Shown in pieces: positions 16,645 through 26,465 of a stretch of 64,000 bases of DNA. The stretch spans positions 248,001 through 312,000 of the forward strand of contig NZ_AEDD01000001.1 of the NCBI RefSeq assembly GCF_000179615.1. The letters are read 5' to 3'. Below the pieces are notes generated by a model. It made no database searches and was not told where the DNA came from. It saw only the letters and a list, made by a program, of their open reading frames with translations. Both the position numbers and the translations under genes were made by a program. This DNA is from Paenibacillus curdlanolyticus YK9. GTDB lineage: Bacteria > Bacillota > Bacilli > Paenibacillales > Paenibacillaceae. How positions within the stretch are numbered: position 1 is the first letter of the stretch; each line of letters starts with the position of its first letter.

Positions 16645-18219
16645 ATGAACAACAATAGGCTTTGCAAAATCATTATCGTGGATGATGAAATTTTAATAAG
16701 GCAAGGGATCAAGCATTATTTGAACTGGGAGCAGGAAGGGTTTCAAATCGTCGGCGAAGCCTCCAACGGCAAAGAGGCGCTTGAGCTGATCGAACAGCAG
16801 CAGCCCCATATCGTCATGACGGACATCGTAATGCCGGTTATGGACGGCGAAGCGCTAACGCGGACAATCAAACAAAAATACCCTGAAATCGAAGTCATCG
16901 TCTTGAGCAGCTTCGGCGAATTTCATTATGTGCGATCGACCTTTCAGAGCGGAGTAGCGGATTACATTCTAAAGCCGAAGCTCAATGCGCAGGAGCTGCT
17001 GCAGGTTTTGAAGCATACCGCCGCCAAAATCACATCGCTGCAGCTAAAGCCGCCAGCCGAGCCCGTCGAGCTTTCTATCGAGCTCCTGATGGAACGGTTA
17101 ATCGCGGGCTATGACATCGACATGGATGCAACGCTAATGGATAATGTGTTCCCTCATTCGCAATTTGTACTGCTTGGGACGGATCTCAAGCACCGGCAGA
17201 ATGAAGCTGACGAGCTTAAGGGAACGCAGTTGGCTAATGCCGTTGATAGCTGGTGGCGCTCTGCCCCAATACATAGCCCATTCCGCAGGGTCGTTACGAA
17301 TCAGCAGCAGCTCGTTTATTTGCTGAACGGGGAGCCGGATGTTCTACAGCAGGCGAAGCTGCTCGCAGCATCGATGGCCGAGGAGACAGCCGCGTCCTTG
17401 TCTATTCCGGGATGGGTATGGAGCGACCCGTTCCATTCGTTTGCCGAATTGGGCCAGACGTATCGCGAGAGCTTTATGAAGCTGCTAAGCTATCGTTTTT
17501 ATTTTCCGAATCATCGATTGCTCACGCTTGATAAGCTGCCGGAGCCGACAACCGAGGGCAACAAATTTTATTTGAACCAATTTACGGAGCAGCTGAAACG
17601 CAAGCAATTTGATCTCGCTTTTCAATACCTGGAGGAGCATGTCCACAGCATGACGCTCGATTATACGACGGACGTATTCGAGTTTAAGTCGTTCCTCAGC
17701 AACATTATTTTTAACGTAACGGTGCTGCTCGGCAATATGGGGTATGAGGTGAAGGAGCTGGAGGAGCGCAAGTATGCGTACTTTAAGTCGATCGACGACG
17801 CGCGTCAGGCGGACCATGCGGCGAATCAGCTATATGCGTTTATGACGGAGGCGGATCAGTGCATCGCGGCGCGCCAGCAGCCGAGCAATGTCAATATGGG
17901 GCTCATTTTGGCTTATATCGATGAGCATTATGCTGACCCGATTACGTTGACGGAGGTCGCGAAGCATTTTCATTTTAACCCCTCTTATCTGTCCAGCTAC
18001 TTTGCATCCCATAATGCGCATGGCTTCAGCGAATATTTAAACAAGGTGCGCGTCGACAAAGCGGCAGAGCTGTTAAACGACGACGTCGCATCGATATCTG
18101 AAATAAGCGGAATGGTGGGCTACTCCGACCATAGCTATTTCACTAAAGTGTTTAAAAAGTGGACAGGCTTATCGCCGAGTCAATATCGAAGGCAGCAGCC
18201 GAACCAGAAGAGGGATTAA
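16645..18219 (+). CDS. Response regulator, YesN type (receiver plus AraC domain)
   Basis: Transcription factor of a two-component system. Residues about 7-125 form a receiver with IIIVDDE and the phosphate-accepting D60 in VMTDIVMP. A ~290-residue middle region of unknown fold is typical of the Paenibacillus YesN group. The last ~100 residues are an AraC helix-turn-helix pair (ITLTEVAKHFHFNPSYLSS; ISEISGMVGYSDHSYFTKVF). ATG 16645 is preferred since GGGGAAA precedes it; ATG 16630 has no site. The partner kinase starts 4 bases after the stop, and sugar-uptake genes follow, so the likely role is induction of the ABC transporter and beta-galactosidase. Confidence 0.92.
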   Translation: MNNNRLCKIIIVDDEILIRQGIKHYLNWEQEGFQIVGEASNGKEALELIEQQQPHIVMTDIVMPVMDGEALTRTIKQKYPEIEVIVLSSFGEFHYVRSTFQSGVADYILKPKLNAQELLQVLKHTAAKITSLQLKPPAEPVELSIELLMERLIAGYDIDMDATLMDNVFPHSQFVLLGTDLKHRQNEADELKGTQLANAVDSWWRSAPIHSPFRRVVTNQQQLVYLLNGEPDVLQQAKLLAASMAEETAASLSIPGWVWSDPFHSFAELGQTYRESFMKLLSYRFYFPNHRLLTLDKLPEPTTEGNKFYLNQFTEQLKRKQFDLAFQYLEEHVHSMTLDYTTDVFEFKSFLSNIIFNVTVLLGNMGYEVKELEERKYAYFKSIDDARQADHAANQLYAFMTEADQCIAARQQPSNVNMGLILAYIDEHYADPITLTEVAKHFHFNPSYLSSYFASHNAHGFSEYLNKVRVDKAAELLNDDVASISEISGMVGYSDHSYFTKVFKKWTGLSPSQYRRQQPNQKRD

Positions 18220-18222
18220 GCG

Positions 18223-19989
18223 ATGAGACGAGTATGGGACCGCATGCAGTATAATGGGTTGTTTGTCAAAATGTTTGTCGTCATGGTTGTCAGCTTGATT
18301 ACGGTAACGCTTCTCACGTCTTGGATTACGATTCGCATGTCCGAGCGGCTGTTTATGAACACGTTCAGCATTACGAATTCGAAGATCATCAATCAGATCA
18401 AAACCAACTTCGAGTCGTTTAACTACGGCATTATTACAGTGTCCAACAATGTTCTGCAGAGCGGCTCGGTCAGAGGGTTTCTAACGAAAGAAGATAAAGA
18501 CACGATCACGACGACGAGAACCTATTACAGCGCAACGCAAAAAATGAAGCAGATTTCGTCCAATCTCGATCCGTACGAGGTGGGCATAACGATTCTGGGC
18601 GTCAACGGCAATATGTATACGACCGATAGCACCAAATGGCCGATGAGCGTGAAGCAGCTTCGCGCACATCCGATTACGATTCAAATGAATGCGGATCCTA
18701 AGCGGCTCATCTACCAGTTTAGCAGCGGGACGACAAGTGCCCATCAGCCTGTCATCGTAGCGACCAAAGCGCTGTATGACCGCGTCAACAGCACGCTGTA
18801 CGGTAATTTGTATATTGCGATTCGGGAGAGCGCGTTTAAGCAGTTTTATACGAACTTCACGAGCGAAGGCAATGATGTGGTCATTATGAACAAGTCCGGC
18901 GTTATCGTATCAAGCAATCTGGAAAGGCTAATTGGCAATCACAATTCGGACATGCTTGCGGATGCGTCAGAGATCGTCAAGCAGGGGTTGTCGTACAAGG
19001 ATACGAGAGTGATGGGGAAGGATTATATTATCCTGTCTGAATATTTGCCGACTTATGACTTTTACGTCATCAATTTGATCGACAAAAAAACGGCATTGAA
19101 CCATCTCGTAAACACGCGAGCGATCACTTTGATCTGTGCGGGAATCGTACTGGTTGCGCTGCTGATCATTTTTATTATTACACGGCGCATCACACGATCA
19201 TTGTCGCTCCTCGTTCGGCAGATGTCCAAAGTCACGAAAAAAAACTTCCACAATTACATTACGGTCAACGGCAGCTATGAAGTGAGGGAGCTCGGGCAAG
19301 CCTATAACTATATGCTCGATGAGCTGAACGATTACGTGAAGCAGCTGATCGAAACGCAGAAGGAGCAGCATAATGCAGAGCTGGCTGCGCTGCAAATGCA
19401 GATTAACCCGCATTTTCTATATAACACGCTGGCATCCATCAAAATGCTCGTCCAGCAGGGCGATAAGGAAAAGGTGTCGGATACGATAAATGCGCTTATT
19501 TCGCTGCTGCAAAATACGCTAGGCAATGTCAGCGAGACGATTACGGTCGGGCAAGAGCTCGATAATTTGCGCAATTACGTGCTGATCAACCATATGCGGT
19601 ATGGGGAAGGCGTGAAGGTCAATTATTTTATTGCGCCTGATTGCATGCAATATCGCATTCCGAAGCTGATCATCCAGCCGTTTATCGAAAATGCTTTTTT
19701 CCACGCCTTCAACGAGCGGAATGAAGGTTATATTTACGTGCTCATTTCTGTTGATTCTGGGGTATTAATCTGCGAGGTCGTTGATAATGGCGCGGGAATT
19801 AGCGGGCTGACCGGCACGGGCATGCTGCCGAATCCAACAAAAACGAGACAGCTGTTCTCGGGCATAGGGGTGCGCAATGTGCATGACCGAATCGTGCTCC
19901 TATACGGTGAGCCGTATGGCGTATCGATAACAAGCCAGCCTGGCCAAGGCACTCGCGTGAGAATCAAGCTGCCTGTTTTGAACAGCTGA
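18223..19989 (+). CDS. Sensor histidine kinase, YesM type
   Basis: Membrane kinase partner of the regulator at 16645. One membrane segment is near residues 15-37 and a second near 297-322 (ICAGIVLVALLIIFIITRR), enclosing an extracellular sensor of about 260 residues, probably a Cache-type domain. A HAMP linker (SLSLLVRQMSKV...) leads to the kinase region with the phospho-accepting H397 in QINPHFLYNTLAS, and an ATP-binding domain with DNGAGI and GIGVRNVHDRI. This arrangement is characteristic of YesM/LytS-type kinases that work with AraC-type regulators next to sugar transporters. The signal is probably the substrate, or its complex with the binding lipoprotein downstream. Confidence 0.92.
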   Translation: MRRVWDRMQYNGLFVKMFVVMVVSLITVTLLTSWITIRMSERLFMNTFSITNSKIINQIKTNFESFNYGIITVSNNVLQSGSVRGFLTKEDKDTITTTRTYYSATQKMKQISSNLDPYEVGITILGVNGNMYTTDSTKWPMSVKQLRAHPITIQMNADPKRLIYQFSSGTTSAHQPVIVATKALYDRVNSTLYGNLYIAIRESAFKQFYTNFTSEGNDVVIMNKSGVIVSSNLERLIGNHNSDMLADASEIVKQGLSYKDTRVMGKDYIILSEYLPTYDFYVINLIDKKTALNHLVNTRAITLICAGIVLVALLIIFIITRRITRSLSLLVRQMSKVTKKNFHNYITVNGSYEVRELGQAYNYMLDELNDYVKQLIETQKEQHNAELAALQMQINPHFLYNTLASIKMLVQQGDKEKVSDTINALISLLQNTLGNVSETITVGQELDNLRNYVLINHMRYGEGVKVNYFIAPDCMQYRIPKLIIQPFIENAFFHAFNERNEGYIYVLISVDSGVLICEVVDNGAGISGLTGTGMLPNPTKTRQLFSGIGVRNVHDRIVLLYGEPYGVSITSQPGQGTRVRIKLPVLNS

Positions 19990-20021
19990 TTAGAGGCGAC
20001 AGCCATAAAAAATACTATTTT

Positions 20022-20035
20022 CTAAAGCGTTTACA
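20022..20035 (+). promoter_or_regulatory. cre-like site 1
   Basis: On the minus strand TGTAAACGCTTTAG, 12 of 14 matching the optimal CcpA site TGTAAACGCTTTCA. It lies 33 bases after the kinase stop and upstream of the sugar-binding protein gene, suggesting catabolite repression of the transport genes. Confidence 0.5.
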
Positions 20036-20139
20036 ATTCGACTGGCCTATCCAACTTAAGGGACAATAATAAGACCAATCGTCGCAAATATATTCCTAAC
20101 GAACGGATTTCGAGCAGTGCTATGATTGATTTTGTTAGC

Positions 20140-20155
20140 CGGCAAACGCTTACAT
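20140..20155 (+). promoter_or_regulatory. cre-like site 2
   Basis: CGGCAAACGCTTACAT matches the cre consensus WTGNNARCGNWWWCAW at all but its first two positions. It lies 57 bases before the binding-protein start. Two cre-like sites in one 220-base leader strengthen the case for CcpA control. Confidence 0.5.
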
Positions 20156-20211
20156 CAAGAAGCACCGCAATCGTACACAAGTATCGGAATAAGAAAAGGG
20201 GTTGGACGCGA

Positions 20212-21516
20212 ATGAAAAAAGTACTGGCTATTTTGTTGGCAAGCTCTCTCGTGTTGGCAGCATGCTCCAGCAAATCGGACAACGGTACAGAAGGCAGCAA
20301 CGGCAACGACACAGCATCCAAAGAGACCAAAGAAGTAACGGTATGGGCGTGGGATCCAAACTTCAACATTGCAGCACTTAATCTGGCGAAGGAAGCATAC
20401 GCAGCCAAAAACCCGGACGTCAAAATTAACATCGAAGAAAATGCGCAAGCCGATATCGTGCAGAAGCTGAATACAGGACTTAACTCCGGAACGACAAAAG
20501 GGCTGCCGAACATCGTACTGATCGAGGATTATCGCGCACAAAGCTTCTTGCAAGCGTATCCAGACGCATTCTATGACCTGTCGAGCATCATCAAAGCATC
20601 GGATTTCGCCGATTACAAAATCGGGCCAACGAGCTTCGATGGCAAACAATACGGCGTGCCATTCGACTCCGGCGTAACGGGCTTGTATGTGCGTACGGAT
20701 TACTTGGAGCAAGCGGGCTATAAGGCAGCTGATCTGCAAAATATCGATTGGAACAAGCTGATCGACATCGGCAAAGCGATCAAAGAAAAAACTGGCAAGG
20801 ACCTGTTGACGCAAGATCCTAACGACTTGGGCCTCATCCGCATGATGATTCAATCGGCGGGCTCGTGGTACACGAAGGAAGACGGCACGACGCCAAATCT
20901 TGCGAACAATGCAGAGCTGAAAGCAGCGGCTGAGACGTACAAAACGCTGATGGAAGCCAATATCGTAAAAGTAACGTCCGACTGGAGCCAATTCGTTGGC
21001 GCCTTCAACAGCGGCGATGTAGCGGCGGTTCCGACGGGCAACTGGATCACAGCTTCCGTTAAAGCAGAGGCTACGCAATCGGGCAAATGGGCAATCGTAC
21101 CGTTCCCATCGCTTCCGGGCGCAGCCAAAGCAACGCATGCATCGAACCTTGGCGGCAGCTCGTGGTACGTATTGAATACGGACGGCAAAGAAGCCGCAGC
21201 TGATTTCCTGAAGCAAACCTTTGCTTCCGACGTTGATCTGTACCAGAAGCTGAACAAGCAAATCGGCGCAATCGGCACGTTGAAAGCAGCAGCGACAGGC
21301 GATGCTTATCAAGCGGCGGATGACTACTTCAACGGCCAAAAAATTGCGACGGACTTTGCAGCTTGGACCGAGCAAATTCCTCGCGTTAACTACGGCATGC
21401 ATACCTATGCAATTGAAGATCTGCTCGCTGTAGAGATGCAAAATTACCTGGGCGGCAAAGCGCTGGATAAAGCATTGGCTGACGCTGAATCGCAGGCAGA
21501 AACGCAAATCAAGTAA
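20212..21516 (+). CDS. Sugar ABC transporter substrate-binding lipoprotein
   Basis: Extracytoplasmic binding protein (family 1 type) of a CUT1 carbohydrate importer. The signal peptide is a lipoprotein one: MKKVLAILLASSLVLAAC, with the lipid-bearing C18. The mature part (VTVWAWDPNFNIAALNLAKE, FDSGVTGLYVRTD, AVPTGNWITASVK) is typical of oligosaccharide-binding proteins. 434 residues. ATG 20212 follows AAAAGGGG. The frame continues upstream but without a site and over the cre-like element. Two permease genes follow after a hairpin; no ATPase gene is present, so the importer probably uses a shared MsmX-type ATPase encoded elsewhere. Given the GH2 enzyme downstream, the ligand may be a beta-galactoside, inferred from context only. 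Confidence 0.93.
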   Translation: MKKVLAILLASSLVLAACSSKSDNGTEGSNGNDTASKETKEVTVWAWDPNFNIAALNLAKEAYAAKNPDVKINIEENAQADIVQKLNTGLNSGTTKGLPNIVLIEDYRAQSFLQAYPDAFYDLSSIIKASDFADYKIGPTSFDGKQYGVPFDSGVTGLYVRTDYLEQAGYKAADLQNIDWNKLIDIGKAIKEKTGKDLLTQDPNDLGLIRMMIQSAGSWYTKEDGTTPNLANNAELKAAAETYKTLMEANIVKVTSDWSQFVGAFNSGDVAAVPTGNWITASVKAEATQSGKWAIVPFPSLPGAAKATHASNLGGSSWYVLNTDGKEAAADFLKQTFASDVDLYQKLNKQIGAIGTLKAAATGDAYQAADDYFNGQKIATDFAAWTEQIPRVNYGMHTYAIEDLLAVEMQNYLGGKALDKALADAESQAETQIK

Positions 21517-21551
21517 CAGAGGGAACAGCATCATACGAAACCGGAACAATG

Positions 21552-21592
21552 ATAAAACCTTGGCCGTTCGGGTAGGATGACCAAGGTTTTAT
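21552..21592 (+). terminator. Hairpin between binding-protein and permease genes (attenuator-like)
   Basis: ATAAAACCTTGG (21552-21563) pairs perfectly with CCAAGGTTTTAT (21581-21592), followed by TTTTC-like sequence. Placed after the binding-protein gene, it would let that gene be expressed in excess over the permeases, a common pattern in such operons. Confidence 0.75.
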
Positions 21593-21622
21593 TTTCTCCG
21601 CAGAGAAAGGGGTTTGGCTGAC

Positions 21623-22522
21623 GTGAAAGTGGCGAAGCCTGGCATAAGCATTCCGCACAGAGGCTCTAGAACAAAGCTGACCGGCTGGTGGTTCGTAATC
21701 ATCGCCGTGGTCATGATTGCGGCCTTTTACTTTTATCCGATGATTCAAGCGCTGCTGCTGTCGTTCAAAACAGGGAAGGGCGCGAATTTGCACTATACGG
21801 GACTCGATAATTATAAGCGCCTGTTCAGCGACAAAACGTTTTTGACCGCAGTGAAGAATACATTCATTTATTTGATTATCCAAGTGCCGATTATGATCAT
21901 TCTGGGCATGTTCATATCCGTTCTGCTTAATGACCGTAACTTGAAGTTCAAAGGATTTTTCCGTACAGCCATTTTCCTTCCATGCGTCACTTCGCTCGTT
22001 GCGTACTCGATTATTTTCAAATACTTGTTCGGCACGGATGGCCTCGTCAATCTCGGATTAACGAAGCTGCATATCATTGCTGAACCGATCAACTGGATCA
22101 CCGACCCGTTCTGGGCGAAGGTAACGATCATTATCGCAATTACGTGGCGTTGGACGGGTTACAACATGATTTTCTATCTGTCCTCCCTTCAAAATATCGA
22201 TAATTCGATTTACGAGGCAGCACGTATCGACGGCGCATCCGCCTTTCGGCAATTTTTCACCATTACGATTCCATTGCTGAAGCCAATCATTCTGTTCACG
22301 TCGATCACCTCGACGATCGGTACGCTCCAGCTATTCGATGAGATCGTAAATATTACGAAGGGTGGGCCGGGCCAATCGACGATGTCCATCTCGCAATATA
22401 TCTATAACCTGTCCTTCAAATATTCACCGGACTTCGGCTATGCGGCGACGGTATCGTATTCCATCGTCATCATGATCATCATCCTGTCGTTCGTCCAGTT
22501 CAAAGTAGCAGGTGATAAATAA
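21623..22522 (+). CDS. Sugar ABC transporter permease (MalF/UgpA type)
   Basis: Inner-membrane subunit of the importer, with about six membrane segments (first WWFVIIAVVMIAAFYFYP) and the permease signature EAARIDGASAFRQFFTITIPLLKP that docks the ATPase. 299 residues from GTG 21623, chosen because AAAGGGG (21606-21612) is ten bases away; a TTG at 21614 would be too close. Its stop overlaps the start of the second permease by one base (TAATG), implying coupled translation. Confidence 0.92.
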   Translation: MKVAKPGISIPHRGSRTKLTGWWFVIIAVVMIAAFYFYPMIQALLLSFKTGKGANLHYTGLDNYKRLFSDKTFLTAVKNTFIYLIIQVPIMIILGMFISVLLNDRNLKFKGFFRTAIFLPCVTSLVAYSIIFKYLFGTDGLVNLGLTKLHIIAEPINWITDPFWAKVTIIIAITWRWTGYNMIFYLSSLQNIDNSIYEAARIDGASAFRQFFTITIPLLKPIILFTSITSTIGTLQLFDEIVNITKGGPGQSTMSISQYIYNLSFKYSPDFGYAATVSYSIVIMIIILSFVQFKVAGDK

Positions 22523-23346
22523 TGGCTAAACTCAAACGCACGTTCACCTATGGATTTCTTAGTGTCGTATCGCTCGCATCGATCTTCCCGTTTCTATGGA
22601 TGATTGTAAGCGCAACGAACAAATCGGTCGATGTAACGAAAGGCAAGCTGCTGCCAGGCGGTTATCTGGTTGAAAACTTCCGGAAACTCGTGGACAGCAT
22701 CGATTTATGGCATGCCATGTGGAATTCGGCCAAAATCTCGATCATCACGACCGTGCTTGCTCTGCTGGTAGGCTCGCTTGCTGGCTACGGCTTTGAAATA
22801 TACCGCACGAAAGCGAAGGATGCCGTCTTTACGATCCTGCTCATGTCGATGATGATCCCGTTTGCCGCTTTGATGGTTCCGTTGTATCAAATGTTCGCCA
22901 CTATTTCGCGCAATTTCTCGGTCATTGGCGTTAACACGCTGCCAGCTGTAATTTTGCCAACGTTTACGACTGCGTTCCTCATCTTCTTCTTCCGGCAGAG
23001 CGCGAAGATGTTTCCGAAGGACCTGCTTGAAGCAGGCCGAATCGATGGCTTGAGCGAAATTGGCTTGTTTTTCCGGGTCTTCATGCCGACGATGAAAACG
23101 ACGTACTCGGCTGCCGGCATCATCACGTTCATGTCGAGCTGGAACAGCTATTTATGGCCGCTCATCGTATTGCAGTCGCCTGAGAAGAAGACGATCCCGC
23201 TGCTCATCTCTAACTTAGGCTCGAGCTACTCGCCGGATTACGGCATTATCATGCTGGCCGTCGTCATTTCCACGATTCCTACGGCGCTTGTGTTCTTCTT
23301 CATGCAAAAGCATTTCGTTGCCGGAATGACAGGCTCGGTCAAATAA
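22522..23346 (+). CDS. Sugar ABC transporter permease (MalG/UgpE type)
   Basis: Second inner-membrane subunit of the importer. Six membrane segments are visible, starting FLSVVSLASIFPFLWMIVS, and the ATPase-docking loop reads EAGRIDGLSEIGLFFRVFMP. 274 residues, the usual length. It overlaps the first permease by one base and is followed 25 bases later by the beta-galactosidase gene, so transport and hydrolysis appear to be on one transcript. The operon has no gene for a nucleotide-binding subunit. Confidence 0.92.
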   Translation: MAKLKRTFTYGFLSVVSLASIFPFLWMIVSATNKSVDVTKGKLLPGGYLVENFRKLVDSIDLWHAMWNSAKISIITTVLALLVGSLAGYGFEIYRTKAKDAVFTILLMSMMIPFAALMVPLYQMFATISRNFSVIGVNTLPAVILPTFTTAFLIFFFRQSAKMFPKDLLEAGRIDGLSEIGLFFRVFMPTMKTTYSAAGIITFMSSWNSYLWPLIVLQSPEKKTIPLLISNLGSSYSPDYGIIMLAVVISTIPTALVFFFMQKHFVAGMTGSVK

Positions 23347-23371
23347 ATCTATTTCGCAGGAGCGTATCGAT

Positions 23372-26300
23372 ATGAAAACACATGAACCAAGCTTGAGCTG
23401 GCTTGCTGATCCAAGCGTGTTTGCCGTGAATCGGCTGCCCGCACACTCCGATCATCGTTATTATGCTACGATGCAGGAGGCCGAGGCGTTCGCGCCAATG
23501 GCGATGCGGCATTCGTTGAACGGCAGCTGGAAATTCAGCTATGCCGCTCATCCTGCCGGCAGGGCAGAGTCGTTTTATCGATTGGATTATAAATGTGCAG
23601 GCTGGAGCACGATCGAAGTGCCCGGCCACATCCAATTGCAGGGTTACGGGAAGCCGCAATACGTGAATACGATGTATCCTTGGGATGGCCATCATGATAT
23701 TCGACCGCCTGCCATTCCGGAAGACGACAATCCAGTAGGCAGCTATGTCAAACACTTTACAGTGCCGGAAGCAATGAAGGGCAAGCCCGTTTATATCTCG
23801 TTCCAGGGCGTAGAGTCGGCATTCTATGTATGGCTTAACGGCAAATTCGTCGGCTATAGCGAGGATAGCTTTACGCCTTCGGAGTTCGACCTTAGCCCAT
23901 ACATTGTTGAAGGCGATAATAAGCTTGCGGTCGAGGTTTACCAACGCAGCACGGGCGCATGGCTGGAGGATCAGGATTTTTGGCGGTTTTCGGGCATTTT
24001 CCGCGATGTGTATTTGTATACGGCGCCGCAGACGCATGTTCGCGATTTATTTGTGCATGCCGAGCTGGACGATTCGTTCAAGCAGGGCACGATTCGCGCG
24101 GAGATCAAGCTGGAAGGGCAGGCTGCAGGGCGAGTAGCATTCGAGCTGCGAGATGCGGCGGGCTTGACGGTGGCTAGAGCGGAAGCGCAGGCGAATGGCA
24201 CAAATGTGGAATTGAAGGCAGCAGCTGGAGAAGTGTCGCTTTGGAGCGCGGAGGCGCCATATCTCTATACGCTTTTCGTTCAGGTATATAATGAAGCGGG
24301 GCAATTGGTGACGGCTGTTCCGCAGAAGGTCGGCTTCCGCCGGTTCGAGCTGGTGAACAATATCATGTGCTTGAACGGGCAGCGAATCGTCTTCAAAGGC
24401 GTGAATCGGCATGAATTCAATAGCCGCAGAGGGCGAGCGATTACACGAGAGGACATGCTTTGGGATATCCGAACGATTAAACAGAACAATATGAACGCCG
24501 TGCGGACCTCGCATTACCCGAACCAAACGCTTTGGTACGAGCTGTGTGACGAATACGGCATTTATGTGATCGATGAAATGAATCTAGAAACGCACGGCTC
24601 CTGGATGAAAATGGGGGTTGTCGAGCCTTCGTGGAGCATCCCAAGCAACAAGCCGGAATGGCAGGATATCGTGATGGATCGCGCGATCTCGATGGTTGAA
24701 CGCGACAAAAACCATCCTTCGATTCTGATTTGGTCATGCGGTAATGAATCCTACGCAGGCGAAGTCATTCTGAACGTGTCGAATTATTTCCGCGAAGCCG
24801 ATCCAAGTCGCCTTGTTCATTATGAGGGCGTGTTCCATAACCGCGAGTATGATGCCACCAGCGACATGGAAAGCCGGATGTATGCGAAGCCAGCAGACAT
24901 TATTGCTTATTTGGAGCAAAATCCGCAGAAGCCATACATTAGCTGCGAATATATGCACGCGATGGGCAACTCGGTCGGCGGCATGCATAAATATACCGAT
25001 TTGGAGCGCCAATATCCGATGTACCAAGGCGGGTTTATTTGGGATTATATCGACCAAGTTATCGCCAAGAAAAATCGCTATGGCGTCGAGTTCCTCGCCT
25101 ATGGCGGAGATTTTGATGATCGTCCGACGGACTACAATTTCTGCACGGATGGCATCGTGTACGCGGACCGCCGCGTCTCGCCGAAAATGCAGGAGGTCAA
25201 ATATTTGTATCAGAACGTGAAGCTTGCGCCGGATGCGCACGGCGTCACGATAACGAACGAAAACTTGTTCATCGGAACGGATGGCTATGCGCTTGTTTAT
25301 ACGCTGCATCGGGAAGGCGAGATCGTATCTCGCGGAACGATGAAAGTCAATGTTGCCGCCGGGAGCGAGGCGTACGTGCCGCTCGAGCTGCCTGATGTGT
25401 CGCAAGCAGCAGGGGAATATGCTTTGCATGTGTCACTCGTGCTGGATCATGAGGAGCAATGGGCAGCGAAGGGGTACGAGATTGCTTTCGGGCAGTACGT
25501 CTATCAGGTGGAAACGAAGGAGGAGCCAGCTTTACCGGCCGGGTCGCTGCGTGTCGTGCATGGCGACGTGAATGTCGGCGTGCATGGGCCAGACTTCAGC
25601 ATGATGTTCTCGAAGCAAGCGGGTACGCTCGTTTCGATTCGTTACGCGGAGCGTGAAATGATTGCATTTCCGCCAGCGCCGCTTTTCTGGCGGGCAACGA
25701 CGGACAACGATAAGGGCTTTTCGCTTGGCTTCGATTCGGCCGCGTGGTTCGCTGCCAGCTTGACGCGCAAGTGCATCGGCATGGACGTATCCGAGCAGTC
25801 TGGCCAAGTGACGATCGCCTATCGTTATGCGCTAACGATCAGCAAGGACGTGGCGGTTACGATCCGTTACACCGTATTTGCCGATGGCAGTCTGAAGGTT
25901 AATGCGCAGTATGTTGGCGCGGAAGGACTGCCGGATTTGCCGACCTTCGCGGTTTCGTTCAAAGTGCCAGCCGATTATCATCATCTGGAATGGTATGCGA
26001 TGGGGCCGGAAGAAAACTACGCAGACCGCGTGCATGGCGCTCGCTTGGGCGTTTTCCGCAATGCAGCGGCTGATAATGTTGCAGGTTATGTTGTCCCGCA
26101 GGAATCGGGCAACCGTACCGGCGTACGGCGCGTGAATCTGACAGATGATGATGCTCGAGGCATTCAAATTACAGCGCCGGCTGCGCAGCCGGTGGAATGC
26201 AATATTTCGCCGTATACGGCGTTCGAGCTGGAGAGCGCATACCATCATTATGAGCTGCCGAACGTACATTACACCGTCGTAACGGTCGCAGGCCGCCAGA

Positions 26301-26404
26301 TGGGCATCGGCGGCGATGACAGCTGGGGCGCTCCCGTTCATGAGGAATATCGGATCAAGGCGAATCAATCGCTGTCGTTTGAATTTACGATTCGTCGTTT
26401 GTAA
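23372..26404 (+). CDS. Beta-galactosidase, glycoside hydrolase family 2 (LacZ type)
   Basis: Large GH2 enzyme that hydrolyses terminal beta-galactosides. The domain order is that of LacZ: N-terminal sugar-binding jelly roll (PGHIQLQGYGKPQYVNTMYP), immunoglobulin-like domains, TIM barrel, and the C-terminal Bgal_small_N domain (FWRATTDNDKG). The acid/base is E459 in SCGNES and the nucleophile E526 in ISCEYMHAMGNS. 1010 residues, near LacZ size. No signal peptide is seen, so it acts in the cytoplasm on imported sugar. ATG 23372 follows GCAGGAG. Last gene of the cassette, with a terminator at 26424. Other beta-linked substrates remain possible. Confidence 0.93.
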   Translation: MKTHEPSLSWLADPSVFAVNRLPAHSDHRYYATMQEAEAFAPMAMRHSLNGSWKFSYAAHPAGRAESFYRLDYKCAGWSTIEVPGHIQLQGYGKPQYVNTMYPWDGHHDIRPPAIPEDDNPVGSYVKHFTVPEAMKGKPVYISFQGVESAFYVWLNGKFVGYSEDSFTPSEFDLSPYIVEGDNKLAVEVYQRSTGAWLEDQDFWRFSGIFRDVYLYTAPQTHVRDLFVHAELDDSFKQGTIRAEIKLEGQAAGRVAFELRDAAGLTVARAEAQANGTNVELKAAAGEVSLWSAEAPYLYTLFVQVYNEAGQLVTAVPQKVGFRRFELVNNIMCLNGQRIVFKGVNRHEFNSRRGRAITREDMLWDIRTIKQNNMNAVRTSHYPNQTLWYELCDEYGIYVIDEMNLETHGSWMKMGVVEPSWSIPSNKPEWQDIVMDRAISMVERDKNHPSILIWSCGNESYAGEVILNVSNYFREADPSRLVHYEGVFHNREYDATSDMESRMYAKPADIIAYLEQNPQKPYISCEYMHAMGNSVGGMHKYTDLERQYPMYQGGFIWDYIDQVIAKKNRYGVEFLAYGGDFDDRPTDYNFCTDGIVYADRRVSPKMQEVKYLYQNVKLAPDAHGVTITNENLFIGTDGYALVYTLHREGEIVSRGTMKVNVAAGSEAYVPLELPDVSQAAGEYALHVSLVLDHEEQWAAKGYEIAFGQYVYQVETKEEPALPAGSLRVVHGDVNVGVHGPDFSMMFSKQAGTLVSIRYAEREMIAFPPAPLFWRATTDNDKGFSLGFDSAAWFAASLTRKCIGMDVSEQSGQVTIAYRYALTISKDVAVTIRYTVFADGSLKVNAQYVGAEGLPDLPTFAVSFKVPADYHHLEWYAMGPEENYADRVHGARLGVFRNAAADNVAGYVVPQESGNRTGVRRVNLTDDDARGIQITAPAAQPVECNISPYTAFELESAYHHYELPNVHYTVVTVAGRQMGIGGDDSWGAPVHEEYRIKANQSLSFEFTIRRL

Positions 26405-26423
26405 GTACTGTTGGATAATTGGG

Positions 26424-26465
26424 AGAGCCGTCATCCAGCCATTGTGGCTGTTGAGCGGCTCTTTT
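26424..26465 (+). terminator. Terminator of the carbohydrate cassette
   Basis: AGAGCCG (26424-26430) pairs with CGGCTCT (26456-26462), followed by TTTCG; an inner CAGCC/GGCTG pairing extends it. Confidence 0.8.

Noticed and set aside
20155-21549. Long open frame antisense to the sugar-binding protein gene
   Set aside because: Cys/Arg/Phe-rich translation without a family resemblance; explained by codon bias of the sense gene.
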